Shown here in pieces: positions 9,879 through 23,000 of a DNA stretch of 64,000 nt. The translations under genes and the position numbers were made by a program. The notes beneath the pieces were generated by a model. It was not told the DNA's origin. It ran no database searches and saw only the letters and a list, made by a program, of their open reading frames with translations. The stretch lies in the NCBI GenBank assembly GCA_015832175.1, contig WJXW01000011.1, positions 1,860,001 through 1,924,000 of the forward strand, read 5' to 3'. How positions within the stretch are numbered: the stretch's first letter is position 1; every line of letters begins with the position of its first letter. This DNA comes from Paraphaeosphaeria minitans. Its lineage: Eukaryota > Ascomycota > Dothideomycetes > Pleosporales > Didymosphaeriaceae.

Positions 9879-11700
9879 CACCCCCTAGGTGATCGCTTAA
9901 AGCGGATCACCTATCTTAAGAAGTAATCTATAATTATCTAAATCCTTTCTAAAGATCTTTAAAAAACTATCTAAAGGCTATTTAAAGATTAAAAAACTAT
10001 TAAGAATTATTCTTCTAAATCTCCTTATCTTAAGAACAGCAATTCTATCACCCCCCACTTATTATAATAGCAAAACAATTACTATTTATCTTTTAAATCA
10101 CAAATCCTATCGTGAATCGTGTCTAGAATCTTTTCTTCTAGTAGGTTAAGAGCTTATAAGCGTGGCACAAAGGCCTAGAGCATAAACACTTTTATTCTAC
10201 TACTCTTTTCGCTTACTTCCTATTAACTGTAAGGTAATTTCCCCGCTCTTACTAGCTAGTAAGTACAATAGGCAGGCGCGTTTTAATTAGGAAGGAGTAG
10301 TAGTAAAAGAAATAAGTAGTAAAGAAGAAGCGTATTTAGCGCTTAATAATTAGATAGGCGGTAGAGTATATAAGCCCTTTACTAGCGCTTAATCTTCTCT
10401 TTTTAATTCTTTACTTTTAACGCTTTAACCTCTTATCTAATTTAAGCCTACTAGTTTAACCCTTTAAATTCTACTACCTTATAGTAAGTTCTTTTCTTCT
10501 AATTATTACCTTACGCTCTTTCTATTATTTAGAGCTTTACTAACTCTTTTAGATATCTAATAACCTAGCTAAAGCACACGTAGTAAAGGCTATAAAAGCT
10601 ACTAAATAAAGCTCCTAATTCTCCTGCTAAGATCCTCTTACTTCTTCTACTCTATTAGCTCTTCCTACCCTAGCTCTAGACCCCTAGCGATCGCTTAGTG
10701 CTCTTAGATAAGTAAGCTACTTAGGCTACTTAAAGGGAGCTCTAGTAAGAAAGAGTAATAGACACTACTATAATAATGCTTTAAGCTTAAGTAGGCGCTG
10801 CTATACCTACTTTACCTACTTTTACACTACTATATATAGGGTTATTTTATTACTTTAGCTAATTCTACTAATTGTTTCTATAGCTAGCTGTATATTTAGA
10901 CTCTAGCTATAGATTTTATCTACTATTAACTATTAAAAGGTGCTAATATAAGCTTCTATTCTAAAATTCTTTTTAGGTTTAGCTAATACTTTTTATAGGA
11001 GAGGCTAATTACTAAGCTATATAAGAAGGTTAAAGTAGCCTTATAAGCTCCTCTTTCTACTAGTAGTTAAGAGGAGTAAGCTTAGTATATAGCTACTATT
11101 CTACTCCCTCCCTCCTAGCTAATCCTTAGTAGAGGATAAGGTAATTACCCTTCTACCTTACCTATTAAGGAGCAGCGCGGTCGCAGCTAATATACTAATT
11201 AAAATAGCTAGATAAGTGGCCTATTAGCTCTAAAGTAGAGTAGAGGCTAGGCAAGTGCTTCTCCTCCTACTAATTAAAAGAGGGGAGGCTAGGGTAAGGA
11301 ATTACCTATTACTAATTAAAGGAGAGGTAGAGGAGGTAGATAGAGTAAAGAATTACCTACTGCAGAGAGGAGGAGAGGAGGAGGATAGGGAGAATCTCCT
11401 ACTACTAATTATAAGGGAGATTCTCGCACCCCTGCGATTAAGCAGAGGAGAACAAGAGTCTATAAGCTTATAGATAAGCTCTTTAATCTCCTCTTTCTCT
11501 AATTCCTTTTCTCCCTCTAGTCTTTTTTTTTCTTTTCTTTTTCTTTTCTTATTTCCTAGCTCTAAATTAATAATTCTAGGTAGTTAATAGATTAATTCTT
11601 TACTTACCTACTTTTATTCTATAATTATTATGCTTATATTTTATAGATTTAATAGCCTTTTAAATCTATTAAACTGCTAATAAGTAAGAGCCTTTATAAG
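9879..11700. other. Non-coding 3' region of element C
   Basis: Between the C 3' LTR and the end of its pol I see no recognisable domain on either strand. The stretch 11230-11470 holds degenerate purine-rich direct repeats (TACTAATTAAAAGAGGGGAGG-like units), which leave a short open frame of low complexity. That frame is not taken as a gene. Confidence 0.5.
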
Positions 11701-11749
11701 GCTATCTACTGGCATTTTACTAGTTAGAAAATATTCTATTTAAAACAAT

Positions 11750-14700
11750 CCTTTTGTATACTCTTGCCGCAACCACATATTCTAAATATCTATATAGCGT
11801 AGTTAAGTAGTAATTCTTTCGTTCTTTCTAATTACTAAATAAATAGTTTAAAGATTGTTGTAATAGACCTTCTATAAAGGTCCTAGATCTAGAGTAAGCT
11901 TAGTAAAGAATCTCTTAATCACTATAGCTTCTTTACTTATATATTTAAGCGCTAGAAGCTCTACTTCTATTATTAAAGTAGTAATCGTATTCTGTTAAGC
12001 TACTTTCTATAGAATAGCTTCTCTAAATAATAGGATAATGTATCTATAGGAAGATCGTCGTGATATTAGATTATTAGCGAAAGAGGCATCTCTATATATT
12101 AGTAGATTAGGTCTATTATAGCTACTAAAGACTATAGCCTACTATCTAGTTTAATAGAAGTAAAGAATTACATAGTTAATAGCAGTAAAGTGTTCTTTAC
12201 TTAGATTTATTAGAAAGTGTAATAGCTTTAACACTGCAAACGCTATATCTAGGCGTAGCATAATTACTATGTAGAGAGCTAATCCCACCTCTTCTTAAAA
12301 GAGCTTTATTTCTTAAGGAGTAGCTTCTCTTGTACTTAGAATAAGATCTTCTACTAATAGAGGTGTAGGAGAGAAGCTCCTAGAGTTTAAAAGGTTAAAC
12401 TTTTTTATAATCTTATTAATATAGGTATTATAGACTAGAGAAATTAATCTTGCTTCTCTGTCCCTAATTACTTAAACACCTAGGAACTACTCTACTAGTC
12501 CTTTTAATTTAATCTTGTATTTATTCGCGATCTTCTTCTAAAAATCTAGGGCTTCTTTCTCTTTACTCTTGTAATAGAGAAGAAGAATATTGTTAATATA
12601 AAATAGAACAATAATACTTTAATTACTGTTAAAGAAAAGGCATAGCTCTTCTAGCGAAGCTAAGAGTCTATAAGATTAAAGTAATTCTGTAAATTTCTTA
12701 TACTAAAGAAGTAGTAAATCTCTTAAGCTATACAAAGCTTAATTTAATCTTACACACTTTCTTAGCTTTTTAAAACTATTAGGTAATTTATAAGTTACTA
12801 GATTAGCGGCTGTAATAAGAGTATTTAGAAACGCTCCTACTATATTAAATTATAAGATTTCTAGATTAAATTCTGCTACTAGAGCTAAAGCTAATTAAAA
12901 AGATCTTGCTGCTAGGGTAATAGTATAGGTAAAGTAGAGAGTATTCTTTTTCTAAAGATCTCTTCTTATAATAATTTAAGCTTTACACTTTTTAAAGTAT
13001 CTATTTTAATTAAACTTATAGGTAAAGACCCACTTTAAAGGGAGCAGTTACTCTAACACCTCTAATTATTTAATCTCTGTCTAGATACCTTTATCTTACA
13101 AAGTTAAGATCTCCTTATAAGCGGTAAGGAGGAATAGCTTCTTATATAGATAATTTATAAAAGTGTTTCTATAGGGTTGGCTCTAGTGTAAGCTCGTCTC
13201 TGTAAGTCTAAGCTATATAAGACACTCTAGGCGCCTTTCTAAGTATAGAAGTAAATACTATTATATTTAGTGTAATATATTCTTCTTGCTTAGACTAGGC
13301 CTCTACTACTCTTAGTAAAAACGTGTGCTCTAATATTACATTAAGATTACTTTAAAGATAATTAGTAATTAGTATATAAGCACCTAGCTTCTACCTACCC
13401 CCTAGCTAATTATCCTAATTATTTTGCTTCCTTAATCTTCGCAATAGTAGATAGTAATTTATTAGTTAGTTAATTTCTAGTGCTTTACTATAATTTCGCC
13501 TACTTATTCTACTTACCTCTAGATAGATCTGCCTTCGCCTTTAGCGCGCTAGTAGGTTATCTATTTTATCTAGCGTAATTAAGTTATCTGCGCTAGGTTA
13601 ATTGGTAACCTAATTAGTTTCTACTAATAAATAGGGTATTAAATCCCTAGATTCTGGCGGGCCAGCTCTCCTAGTAGTGTTCTAGTGGCTACCAGATATC
13701 TTTTAATCGCTTAATAGATTATCCCTAAGATCACCTAGCTCTAGTGTCTAATTAGGGGTTATAAGTCCTATACTTCTTTTCCTACTTAAGCGAATTCTTA
13801 GCTACTAGCTAGCTAAGCCTACAGCTTACTTAGTGGTAGGTACTTTAGGTTCCTAATTACTTAGCTAGCCTGCTTCGCTTTTAATTACCTAAAGGTCACC
13901 TATAGGTCTAGTAGCGGTTCTTATATACTTATTTATTTTAGGAAGAATATTAAGCGCGTCTTTATACGCTTCTCCTAAATTGTTTAGCTCTCCTTTTTAG
14001 AGGCTTTCTACTATTTTTAACACTTCTATTTTTAGAATAGATTGTTCCTCTAATCCTTTATAGAATAAGGACTTATTAAACCTTACGTTTTATATAGTAA
14101 TTACCTAATTAAGCTAGGGAATCTATATTTAGTAGATATTAAAAGCTTTATAGCCTACTAGGTATCTAATATAGCCTCTAGAATTTACTTTAAATCCTCT
14201 TCTGTCTCGCCTAGCTACACGCTCCTAATCTAAAGGGTAAGCTTAGTAGCTATAGGCGTAGACAGCACTCTAGTTTAGACGAAGATTAGCTGTCCTATGT
14301 TATATTTTTACTAGTTTAAAATAACAAAAATATTGTCTAAACTAAGCATCTAACGTTTTATTAGGTAATTAATAGCCTAATACTAGGCTAGAAATTATTC
14401 TTTAGAGCTAGCATATCGCTTATATAATCTTAGGCTAGAGATTTAATAGTAGATTTGCGCTTATTTATATTTTAATTATTTTTATTATAAGCTCCTAGCC
14501 TACTCTTTCTGCAGCGCTATTAGGCTTATGTGTATAGGGCGGTGGTCTACTAATTGTTATCCCTTCCTAATTAGCCTAAAATTTGTACTAGGATTTCCCT
14601 CTCTATAGAAGTGTTGCTGTATTATTGTCCTAGTAGATTTTTGTAATTTAAAGCTCGTATTTTGTATTAACAAGAGCTAAGAAATCCTGCCACACTCTTA

Positions 14701-15950
14701 TTATCTTAGAAAGCGTCTTTATTCTAAGATTAAAAATGTAAGGTTTCTTACTAAAATCTTCTTTAACTAGTAAAACCTAGTTTTTTCTATTTTAAGCAGT
14801 AGGCATATTAAATAGATCTTAGGATAATAAGTAAAATAGCCTAGGTAATTATTCTCTAGGTCTCTTAGAGATTACTTAAGTTGCGTGTATAGTAGTATAG
14901 TGCTTATAATCCTTTTTTAACATTCTAGTAATCTTTACACCTTAGGCTATAGTTACTAGAGCTTATAGGGCTCTACTTCCTACATGCCCTGCTTAAAGGT
15001 GCTAAAGGTCCTTAGAATCTAATCTCTTAATATTAACCTAGGATAATCCTTTAGTGGTCACACTTATAATAGTTAAACAAGAGTAGATTGGCTTATATTA
15101 TAGGAAAGTAAAGTTATACTTACATCTTAGGTCTACTAAGATAACACTTTGTTCTAGGCTTCTAATTCTAAGGGTGTAATCTAAACTAAGGTACTAAATC
15201 TTTGCTTTCTTTAAAAGAGCTTCTAATACTATATTTATATAAAAGCCTTCTACTACTTTCCTATTTTTCCTATATAAAGCGTTCTTAATTAGTCTATTAC
15301 TAATTCCTAAGATTAGGAGGCTTTATGTACCTACCTCTATACTCTTATTTAATAATTAAAACGTCCTAGGAATAAGTCTTTTACAATTATTAACTAGGTG
15401 AACTGCTATAGCACTGTCTAGTATTATATATTCTAATAGAGGATAAGCGTTAGAATGTAGAGTAGAGTAGACACCTAATACTCTATTATCTGTAGGCAGA
15501 TTAAATAGGTTTAGTAGAGTAGCAGTAATACTACTAGGATACTTAATAGTCTTAGTAGAGGATTATTTCTTATTCTATCCTGCCTTCGTAATCGCATTAC
15601 AAAGGTTTAACCACTTAGGCTGCTTAAGTTAATTAAGAATCTCTAATTTTTCTTTATTAGTGAGATTAAATAACAATGTTCTATCCTAGGGTAATCTAGC
15701 TATCGCGGTTTAAAGTCTTTAGCACTCTATTAGTTTCCACCTATAAGTATAGGGCTTATAAGGACAGTTCGGTTATTTCTTTGTCTAATTAGACAAACTA
15801 GAACTATTAGAGTTAGTAGATTATTTTAATAATCTATTAAAAGTGGCGAATACCCCACTTGTTTTATTAGAACTAGATTAGATTAAATACTCCTAGACAA
15901 GCGCCGAAAATACCTTCCCTAGATTGTTTAGCGTAATCTAATTCTGTCCT
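11750..15950 (-). pseudogene. Copia C gag-pol remnant with RT (RIP-dead)
   Basis: The minus-strand translation shows a Copia RT whose active site reads YINNILLLYYKSKEKEALDF (about 12541-12600). Both catalytic Asp codons (GAC) have become Asn (AAC). KKIANKYKIKLKGLVEQFLGV-like sequence follows, with stops at former Gln/Trp codons. A Cys-rich segment on the minus strand at about 15723-15768 may be the Gag zinc knuckle, but it is degraded. Pre-integrase and integrase regions should lie at about 13900-15200 by order, though I could not fix individual residues. It is one of the most heavily mutated elements here. Confidence 0.75.
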
Positions 15951-16770
15951 AGCGTCTTATCCTAAATTAGCTGTTAGTTTATTAATTAGGCCCAATCTAG
16001 TGCTATACGCGCAGCGATTACATCTAGGAAATCTTAGGTAGTAAGTGGTCTGCTAATTTCGCTAATTAAGTAGGTTTTTACTTTTTAATAGAGGAGCTGC
16101 CACTCTTTAAACTAGGTCTTAGGACTTTGTTTTACCTACTTAGCCTTCTTAAGATAAGCGCAGTATAAAGCTTAAACATTATTCTATGTAGCTCCTTTAT
16201 TTAGTGCGAGATCTTCCTTTAAGAGTTAAATTAGAGACTAAAGCGTAGTTTGGTGTGTATTAACTAGAGTGATTATGGCAGAAGTAAGTAGATTAGGTAA
16301 TACTATAGCGTTTACTTAAGTCTAGAGATTCTGTATCTTAATATAGTCTGCTTACCAGTTTGAAACTGCTGCTCTATATTCTGCTATTTATAAAGGAAAA
16401 CTCTCCTTATCTACTTTATACTTAGTAAGCTCTGCTTTGTATAATTAAATACTCGCTATAGAGGCTGTATCCGCAATTAGTAATAGTTTCTATAGAAGCG
16501 AAGGTCGTTCTAGCTTTACGTAATTAATTACTAGAGCGTTAATCGCCTCTAGGTTTATTTAGTTCTAAATTCCTTTTAAGTTTACTTAGAATTAAAGCTA
16601 GACAAACTAGTAGGGCTAGCTAGCGCGATTAACAAGCTATATTTCTACTATTTTAACAATTTTTGTAATTAGAAATAGAGGGGTTATATCGTAGAGAGGT
16701 TCTAAATAGAGTGTTGTATAATAATTTAAGCGTTGCTAAGTAGGCAGGGAGAATTATCCTACGTTCTAAG

Positions 16771-16785
16771 CGCTAGGCTTATAAC
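16771..16785 (-). other. Primer-binding site of element C
   Basis: CTAGGCTTATAAC abuts the 5' LTR. Its reverse complement GTTATAAGCCTAG is one or two RIP changes from GTTATGAGCCCAG, complementary to the anticodon arm of initiator tRNA-Met. Half-tRNA priming of this kind is known from Copia elements. Confidence 0.55.
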
Positions 16786-16980
16786 TGTTGTAGTAAAAAG
16801 GGCTTAAACTATTATAGGATATTTAGGAGTAGAGTTGTAAAGAATACAAATAGCTAATTGTAGGAAAGGATGCTAAAAGGGCAGACTATATACAAAAGAA
16901 ATGAGCCTCTTGGCAAGAATCCTGTAATATGAATTAGTGGATCCAGAAAGAATCACGGAAGTGAGTGTTTTACTTTAACA
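16786..16980 (-). repeat. C family 5' LTR (195 bp)
   Basis: Pairs exactly in length with 9684-9878 and is followed by TSD TTTAA. The next bases continue the B leader hairpin, which shows that C split it. Confidence 0.92.
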
Positions 16981-17089
16981 TTTAACTACCCCTACTAAGA
17001 GCAGCACTAGTTAGATAAGCTAGGATATTACTAATTACCTTTTAGAAGATATAGACAAAAGAAAATAGTTTAAGGATAGAGGACTAGAA

Positions 17090-18240
17090 ATAGGAGGCTT
17101 CTCCTAAAAGAGAAACGTGGCTTAGTTTACTCTGAGCCTAAATAATAGTAACGCACTAAGCTTTAGTAGTATTAATATTACTACCTTTTTAGAAGACTAT
17201 AACTTTTAAGTAAAAAGAGTAGGGTAGAGTAAGGAGCTTAAGAAATAAAAGCTACCTTACTTTTACTTAGGCACTTACTAAAGGGATATTATAAAGCTAC
17301 TAGCTTATAGAAGCGCTTTAGTTAACTAGAAAAACTTCTAGAAGATACTTTACACTAAGTACTTATTAATAAACTTAGAGTACTAAAAATTAACTAGAGT
17401 CTACTTTAAAAGCTAGCTTAATAAAGTAAGCTAACAGCCTATTACACTAAATAACTACTTCTATAAGTTTAATAGCTATACCTAAGCTGCCTTTACTTAA
17501 TTATAAATTATGTAGATAGAAGTAGAGACTCTTTTCTTTAGTGGTCGTAGCTAAGACGATAAGACTATAGTTATATATAAAATGCTAATAAAAAGTTCCT
17601 TAAGAGGAGGTAATATAAACACCTATTAAGTATAAGGAATGTACGATTTCCTTCGCTAGTGCAGAGACTAGAATAAGGCAATTAGAGCTATGTAGCAGGA
17701 AGAGAGATAGGTTACTATAAATCTAGCTTATTCTAAAACTGCTTTATTAGCAATTCTACTTATCCTACTACCTAGGAAGTTCTTTAAGGTATAGGAGGAA
17801 ACAAGAATAAAAGAAAATAAAGATTATAAAGAAGAAGTAGATGCGTAAGTCTAAGAGGTTATTATAAAGATAGAAGGACTTACCCTTACTATAAAAGAAT
17901 AAAAGTAATAGAAGGCTTCTATACCTACTACTACTAGTCTTATTCTAAATAAGCTAGTTAATAACTAATACGCTTTTAATAAGCTTATAGAGCTAACGTT
18001 TTATATAGAACGCAATAATAGATTATTTAAGAGCTCCTATAACCTAATTAAAAAAGGCTAATTACATTTTAGGTTAATAAGTAGTAAGCAGGGAGACTAG
18101 AAGCTAGAGATTACTAAAGCCTACTACGCTACCCTATTAAAGGTCTCCTACCTATCTAAAGAAGTTAGTATAACTAAGAAAGTAAATACTGCTAGGGATA
18201 AAGTAGTAGAAAAGAGCTCTTAGAAACAACAGAACTAACT
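17090..18240 (+). pseudogene. Family B Gag-like gene remnant
   Basis: The plus-strand frame from about 17150 reads NALSFSSINITTFLEDYNF, then a W/Q-stop-interrupted stretch with LPYFYLGTY, LVNxKNFxKILYTKYLL and NNYFYKFNSYT. This resembles the retrotransposon Gag of Ty3-like fungal elements (FxGxNxTxFLEDY start, then the xYxxxF region). Stops fall at former TGG/CAG/CAA codons. The same segment recurs at 46640-47157 in B3. No zinc knuckle is recognised downstream. Assignment as Gag is by motif resemblance only. Confidence 0.55.
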
Positions 18241-19476
18241 AGGTATTAAAAGGATTATAGGGGCTAGAATTAGAGAATTCTGCCTAGGATCTCCTCTGCT
18301 AGTAATTAATAATAATAAATTAGTGCTATAGGTAGTAATTATAGAAGTAAACTAAAGAGCTTCTAAACCTACTAAAACAATAGAGGAGAGCATTATCTAA
18401 GCTATACTAGAAGCTAAAGCTGCAAGTAGAAAGAAAAGTACTTAAATAGCCTCCGCTCCTCTATTAGATAAAGAGCTAGTTGCACTTATTAACACCCTAA
18501 ATACTAATTCTATCCTAATAGTAGCACTAACCTAAAAGGTAAAAGGTATTATAGTTAGATTAATATTTTCTTAGAATAAACTATATTTAAAGCCCTAGCA
18601 ACTACTCTCTAAAAAGGAAAAAGAGTCTAATAACTAATTAGATAAGAGTAAATTAGGAAATATCTTTATAGGGACACAGTAAAAACAGATTTTAATAGAA
18701 AAACAGAGTTAGGACTACCCTTAAGAACCTACTATCCTATTAGAAGTAATAATAGAGAAGTTACGCCCTAGCCTACACTAGATCGCATAAGGAAACGCTG
18801 CACAAAGTACCTAATATAGTACTAGACAGCTACTAAAGGGAAGGATAAAGATTATACTTAAGTACTTCTTAATTAACTCTTAGACCCCTATACTAAAGCT
18901 ACTAAAGCCACTATAGCATTAAGAGGTTAAAGAAAGAGAGAAGCATAGTAATTCTAGCTTATAAGTTAAAGATAGCCTTATTAGAACTAGAGAGGTAGAG
19001 TAGAAGAAAGAACTCTAATAGGCTATTATACCACCTATATAGACAAGAGGCAATTCACTAAAAGTAGTTATTTTAAAGAGAGCAGAAGTATTAGATTTTA
19101 ATATAGACTAAGATATATCTACCTTAAAGTCTAATATTATATTAAACTAGCCTAATCCTTTCCTGATATAGAATTAGGAAAGCTAACTATAGGCAGTTAG
19201 TAAAAGAGAAAAAGGAAGGATAGTAGAAGCAAAGTACTTAATAGGATTTTAGAAAAATTAACACAGAAGAATAAAGAAGATAGGTAGATAGTGTAGGAAA
19301 AAAAAATAGAGAATACCTAGTTGCTAGCTAAAGACATATTAAGGCACTAATTATTATCCTCCTTATTATTAACAGTAATATTATCTCTATAGTAGCGGCT
19401 AGACTAATAAGTATTTAGGGTTTAGGGCTCTATAGAGCTAGAGGCCCTGGTTACTTTAGACTAAAGAAGAGATCTA
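18240..19476 (+). other. B internal region, no recognisable domain
   Basis: AT-rich, RIP-type sequence with fragmented plus-strand frames. I found no RT, protease or integrase signature on either strand. It belongs to B by position between its Gag remnant and its 3' LTR. Confidence 0.5.
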
Positions 19477-19480
19477 GTAT

Positions 19481-19719
19481 TATAGTGTTATAGGTGCGTT
19501 TGCCTTAAGTAAGGAATATAAAAGAATAAGTTAAGTTCTCCTATCTAAAATCTATTATACAAATCTAACTACTCTAATTATCTATTAGGTCTCTTTATAT
19601 CTTATCTGGTTGGCGCTCTAGCTCTTCCTTTATCTGTTCCCTAATTAGCTATCTTAAACAATAGCTAATTGGCCCTATGTTTCTCTAATTCTCCATCGTA
19701 GGCCAACCTTTACACTACA
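19481..19719 (-). repeat. Solo B LTR inserted within B2
   Basis: A 239-bp B LTR in reverse orientation to its host, with GTAT on both sides (19477-19480 and 19720-19723). No B internal sequence adjoins it, so it is a solo LTR left by LTR-LTR recombination. Its sequence is less RIP-altered at the right end (CTTTACACTACA). Confidence 0.85.
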
Positions 19720-19723
19720 GTAT

Positions 19724-21472
19724 AATTTTAGGTAGCCTAATTAACAGACTACTAATAAGGTAAGAGAGAACTAGAATAAGAATACTAAGAATAAGTAGAC
19801 TAAAAAGATAGCTAAGGCTAAAGAGGAGCATTCTCCCTAGTGGGAGAATCTAGGCGCATAAGTAATCTAGGACTAGGCAATCTATAATTAAAGCTAGAAT
19901 AAGAACCCCTTTAAGCTAGAGGACTAAAATCCTAAAATAATAAAGCACTACTAGGAGGAGACTAAAGGGAACCTCTAAAAGACTTTTAAGAATAATCTTA
20001 AAGGGCTACTAAAAAAAAGGACTATAGTTTATAGCGATAGTGTATTAGGGTTCTATAGGCTCCCTAGGAATAGAAGCATTAAGGGTAGAAACAGCCTTAG
20101 AAGTGTAACTAGAAGGAGCCTAAAAGTAGGTAGCACTAATAAGAAGGATGTTAGTAGCTAAAATAATATTATCTACAGAAGAACTAGTGCTAGGCTTAGC
20201 TACCTTACGTAAAAGAAAAGGGATATTAGCTTAAGTAAAAAGAAATTAAAACTAGAACTTATAATAAAAAAAGTAAGAAATATAGTTGCTATTTATCTAG
20301 CACTTATTACACCCTTTCTAGTTTAGCAGTTTACCTTCTAGATAGGAAACACTATATTTGCTACTAAAATAGAGCTTACTTCTCCTACTCTTATTCTAGT
20401 AGTAGGTGTAGTAATAGTTAATTAAAAAAGAAAGAGGAAAATAAAAGGAAGTAATAGTATACTAAATACCTATATTAATATTAGTATTATAGTATCTACG
20501 CTTTAATAGAGCCTCCCTAGTACCTAAGCTAAAGAACTTAGTAATAGTCTCTACTTTAGTATTACTAATATTAAAGTGCTAAATAGTAAGGTCTAAATAG
20601 CTATTATTCTTATAGGTGCTAGTAGTATAAAGAATAGGACCTAAGGCAACACCCTATATGCCTAGGCTATAGATAAAGTAAGCTAGTTTATATAGAAGCT
20701 TATAGTTTTATACGCTAATTAGCCCTCGCCCTAACTAGAAAGGTTAGTAATAAGATATAAAAAGTTTTTAGGATAATATACGCTACTTAATAATGTACTC
20801 CTTAGTAAAATTAAAAAGGTAGATAAAAAGGTCTACCTTTATATTACTAGTAAGGCCACGCTTATTTAAGTTATTACTACCCTTCCTACTACTAGCACTA
20901 GAAGCGGCTATTCTACCTAAGGTATAGTTAGCTGTAGCTATAACTACAGTAGAGTTATTAAACAGGTATTAGAAGGACTAAAAGAGAGAGAGGAGAGTAG
21001 GAGTAAGGGTTAAAAGAAAGATAGAGTAGAAGAAATCCTAAAGTTATATACCCTAAAAATTAAGTGTAGGCCACCTAAGCGGCTTAGTAAAAGTGTTTAT
21101 AAGAGGATATTACTATAATATTACTATCTAACATACTAAGATGTCTACAAACAACTTTAATTATAGGGACATAAGTAGTAGATAGGCGATAGGTTAGTAG
21201 TTAGGATAATTAGGCACAGTTAGTTAGCTAGAGGCTAAAGTAAAATTATAGGCCTAGAATTAGACTAACGCTGCGTTGCTGCCTAATATATAAAGAAATT
21301 AACAAACAACTTTAATTATAGGAACATAAGCAGTAGATAGGTAATAGGTTAGTAGGTAAAATAATTAAGTAAGGGTGGCTAGCTAAGGATAAAGAAAATT
21401 GTAGGTCTAGGAGGTGACTACTAATAAGGTGTTAAAAGGGTAGTAAAGTAGTAGGCTTAAGAGACTAACCCT
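19724..21472 (+). other. B internal 3' region, no recognisable domain
   Basis: RIP-altered sequence between the solo LTR and the polypurine tract. Weak direct repeats are visible (for example AACAACTTTAATTATAGG at about 21150 and 21303, each followed by a related 60-bp segment). I see no supported coding domain. Confidence 0.5.
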
Positions 21473-21490
21473 AGAAGAGAGGAAAGAAAA
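21473..21490 (+). other. Polypurine tract of element B
   Basis: AGAAGAGAGGAAAGAAAA lies immediately before the right LTR. It is nearly all purine in a region where purine runs are otherwise short, and it orients B as plus. Confidence 0.65.
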
Positions 21491-21725
21491 TATAGTGTAA
21501 AGGTTAGCCTACAATAGAGAATTAGAGAAATATAGGGCTAATTAGCTGTTGTTTAAGATAGCTAATTAGGGACTAGACAAAGAAAGGGAGCGCTAACTAG
21601 ATAAGACACAAAGAGACCTAATAGATAATTAGAGTAGTTGGATTTGTATAATAGATTTTGGATAGGATAACGTAACTCATTCTTTTATATTCCTCACTCA
21701 AGGCAAACGCACCTACGACACCACA
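21491..21725 (+). repeat. B family 3' LTR
   Basis: Partner of 8777-9011. It keeps the less mutated right terminus CACCTACGACACCACA and is followed by TSD TTAT. Sequence then returns to element A gag. Confidence 0.9.
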
Positions 21726-23000
21726 TTATAAGGATATTTCTACTAGAGGATATAACCTCACAGCCTAATATTGTAAAATTTAGATTTAGACCTCTTTCTA
21801 TAAGTCTATTTAGGCTTATAAGGTTAACACCTAGTTCTAGTATAAATAAAACCTTACTTAAGGTTACTTTCTTACTTATTTTAGTAAATAGGAGTTCTAT
21901 ATTTCTAACCCCTTTTGCTGCTATAGAGCTATTAGAATTTCCCCATTTAATAGAGGTATTGGTAGGTTCTAAAGTAGTAAATAACTCTTTTATATAACAA
22001 GTATATATAGTTGCGCCAGAATCTGATATAAAGTCTATTTCTTTAGACTTATTTTTAAGTTTTTTAGTAGTAAGAATAGCCTCTCCATTCTTTTCTTTTA
22101 GAAGAGTATTATTACTCCTTTCTTTATTAAACTTTCCTTTTCTAGCCTTATAGTTTTTAGGCCTTTTATTAGGGAATTTAACCCAGCAATTAGACTCTAT
22201 ATGTCCCTCTTTACTATAGTAGGAATAAAGGTCTTTTTTACTATTACCTCTAGTAGGCATAGACATTTCTATGTCTTTATTTTCTCTAGAGTTATTTTTA
22301 TTTGCTCTAGGAAGTAGATTACTATTAGTAGAGCCTTTCCTTATAGAACTTAGTCTCCTAGATTTGTTAAGGAGCTGGCTTACTATAGAATCTAAATCTA
22401 GGTCTTCTCCCTTTTTATTATTTATCCTAATAGATTAAGTAATAACTGCAATAATATACTCATAATCCCTACTATTTAGATTGTTCAGAAGTAGGGCTAC
22501 TAGGAATCCTTTAGGAAGATTAATAGACTAAGCCTCTAGGTTATTTACTAGCCTCTTAAAGTTATTAACGTAGCTTTCTAGATTATTTTTATGGCTAGTT
22601 AAAGTAGTGTTAATAAGGTCTTTACTTAGTATAAATTTACTACTAAATCCCTTTAGCTTATAAAGTTCTTTTAACTTACTCTAAAGTATATAGGGATTTG
22701 TTATAAACCTAGTTTGTACTAGAGGGCCATCTTCTAAGGAAAGTTTTAAAATACTAGTAGCTTTAGAAGCTTTTTCCTATAGAACGGCTTATTATTCTAG
22801 AGTTAGGTCTTAAATATTACTAGACATAACCTCTAGACAACCCTCTTTAATAAGGTAGGCCTCTATTCTAATAGACTAAATTTCGTAGTTCTTAGAACCA
22901 CTTAACTTAGGGATTTTAAATAGAGAGTCTCCTATTTTGTCTAGTCTTAATATATATAGACTAGTAGGGTAGGTACTTCTCTAACTTCTAGATCTTAATA
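21726..23000 (-). pseudogene. Copia A gag and protease portion (RIP-damaged)
   Basis: The minus-strand frame from about 23000 reads IPKLSGSKNYEI and later NLESYVNNFKRLVNNLE, a UBN2-type Copia Gag. An uninterrupted stretch to 21726 contains a zinc-knuckle remnant (YSYYSKEGHIESNCW, where two Cys codons have become Tyr) and the aspartic protease site FISDSGATIYTC. The frame then runs into the B LTR. It joins the pol region at 8772 once B is removed. Upstream of 22266 the frame has RIP stops. Confidence 0.85.

Larger units (their letters stand above)
9684..16980 (-). mobile_element. Family C Copia retrotransposon, full length
   Basis: Both LTRs are exactly 195 bp (9684-9878 and 16786-16980), and the flanks are TTTAA on both sides (9679-9683 and 16981-16985). 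The RT lies on the minus strand, so the right LTR is 5'. A tRNA-iMet-type primer site (16771-16785) and a purine tract (9879-9887, minus strand) agree. The length is 7297 bp. The LTRs differ at about 14 sites, all transitions, as expected for RIP after insertion. Confidence 0.92.
8777..21725 (+). mobile_element. Family B LTR element, full length, with nested C and a solo B LTR
   Basis: Identical-length 235-bp LTRs lie at 8777-9011 and 21491-21725, with TTAT on each side (8773-8776 and 21726-21729), a 4-bp TSD in element A. A purine tract (AGAAGAGAGGAAAGAAAA) directly before the right LTR sets the orientation as plus. Removing C and the solo LTR leaves about 5.4 kb. A Gag-like reading frame is visible near the 5' side, but I see no RT, RNase H or integrase motif on either strand. 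It may be a non-autonomous (LARD-like) element, or its pol may be too degraded to recognise. Confidence 0.8.

Noticed and set aside
11255..11473. Plus-strand open frame, Leu/Arg/Glu-rich
   Set aside because: Low-complexity purine repeats in the non-coding region of element C, antisense to the element.
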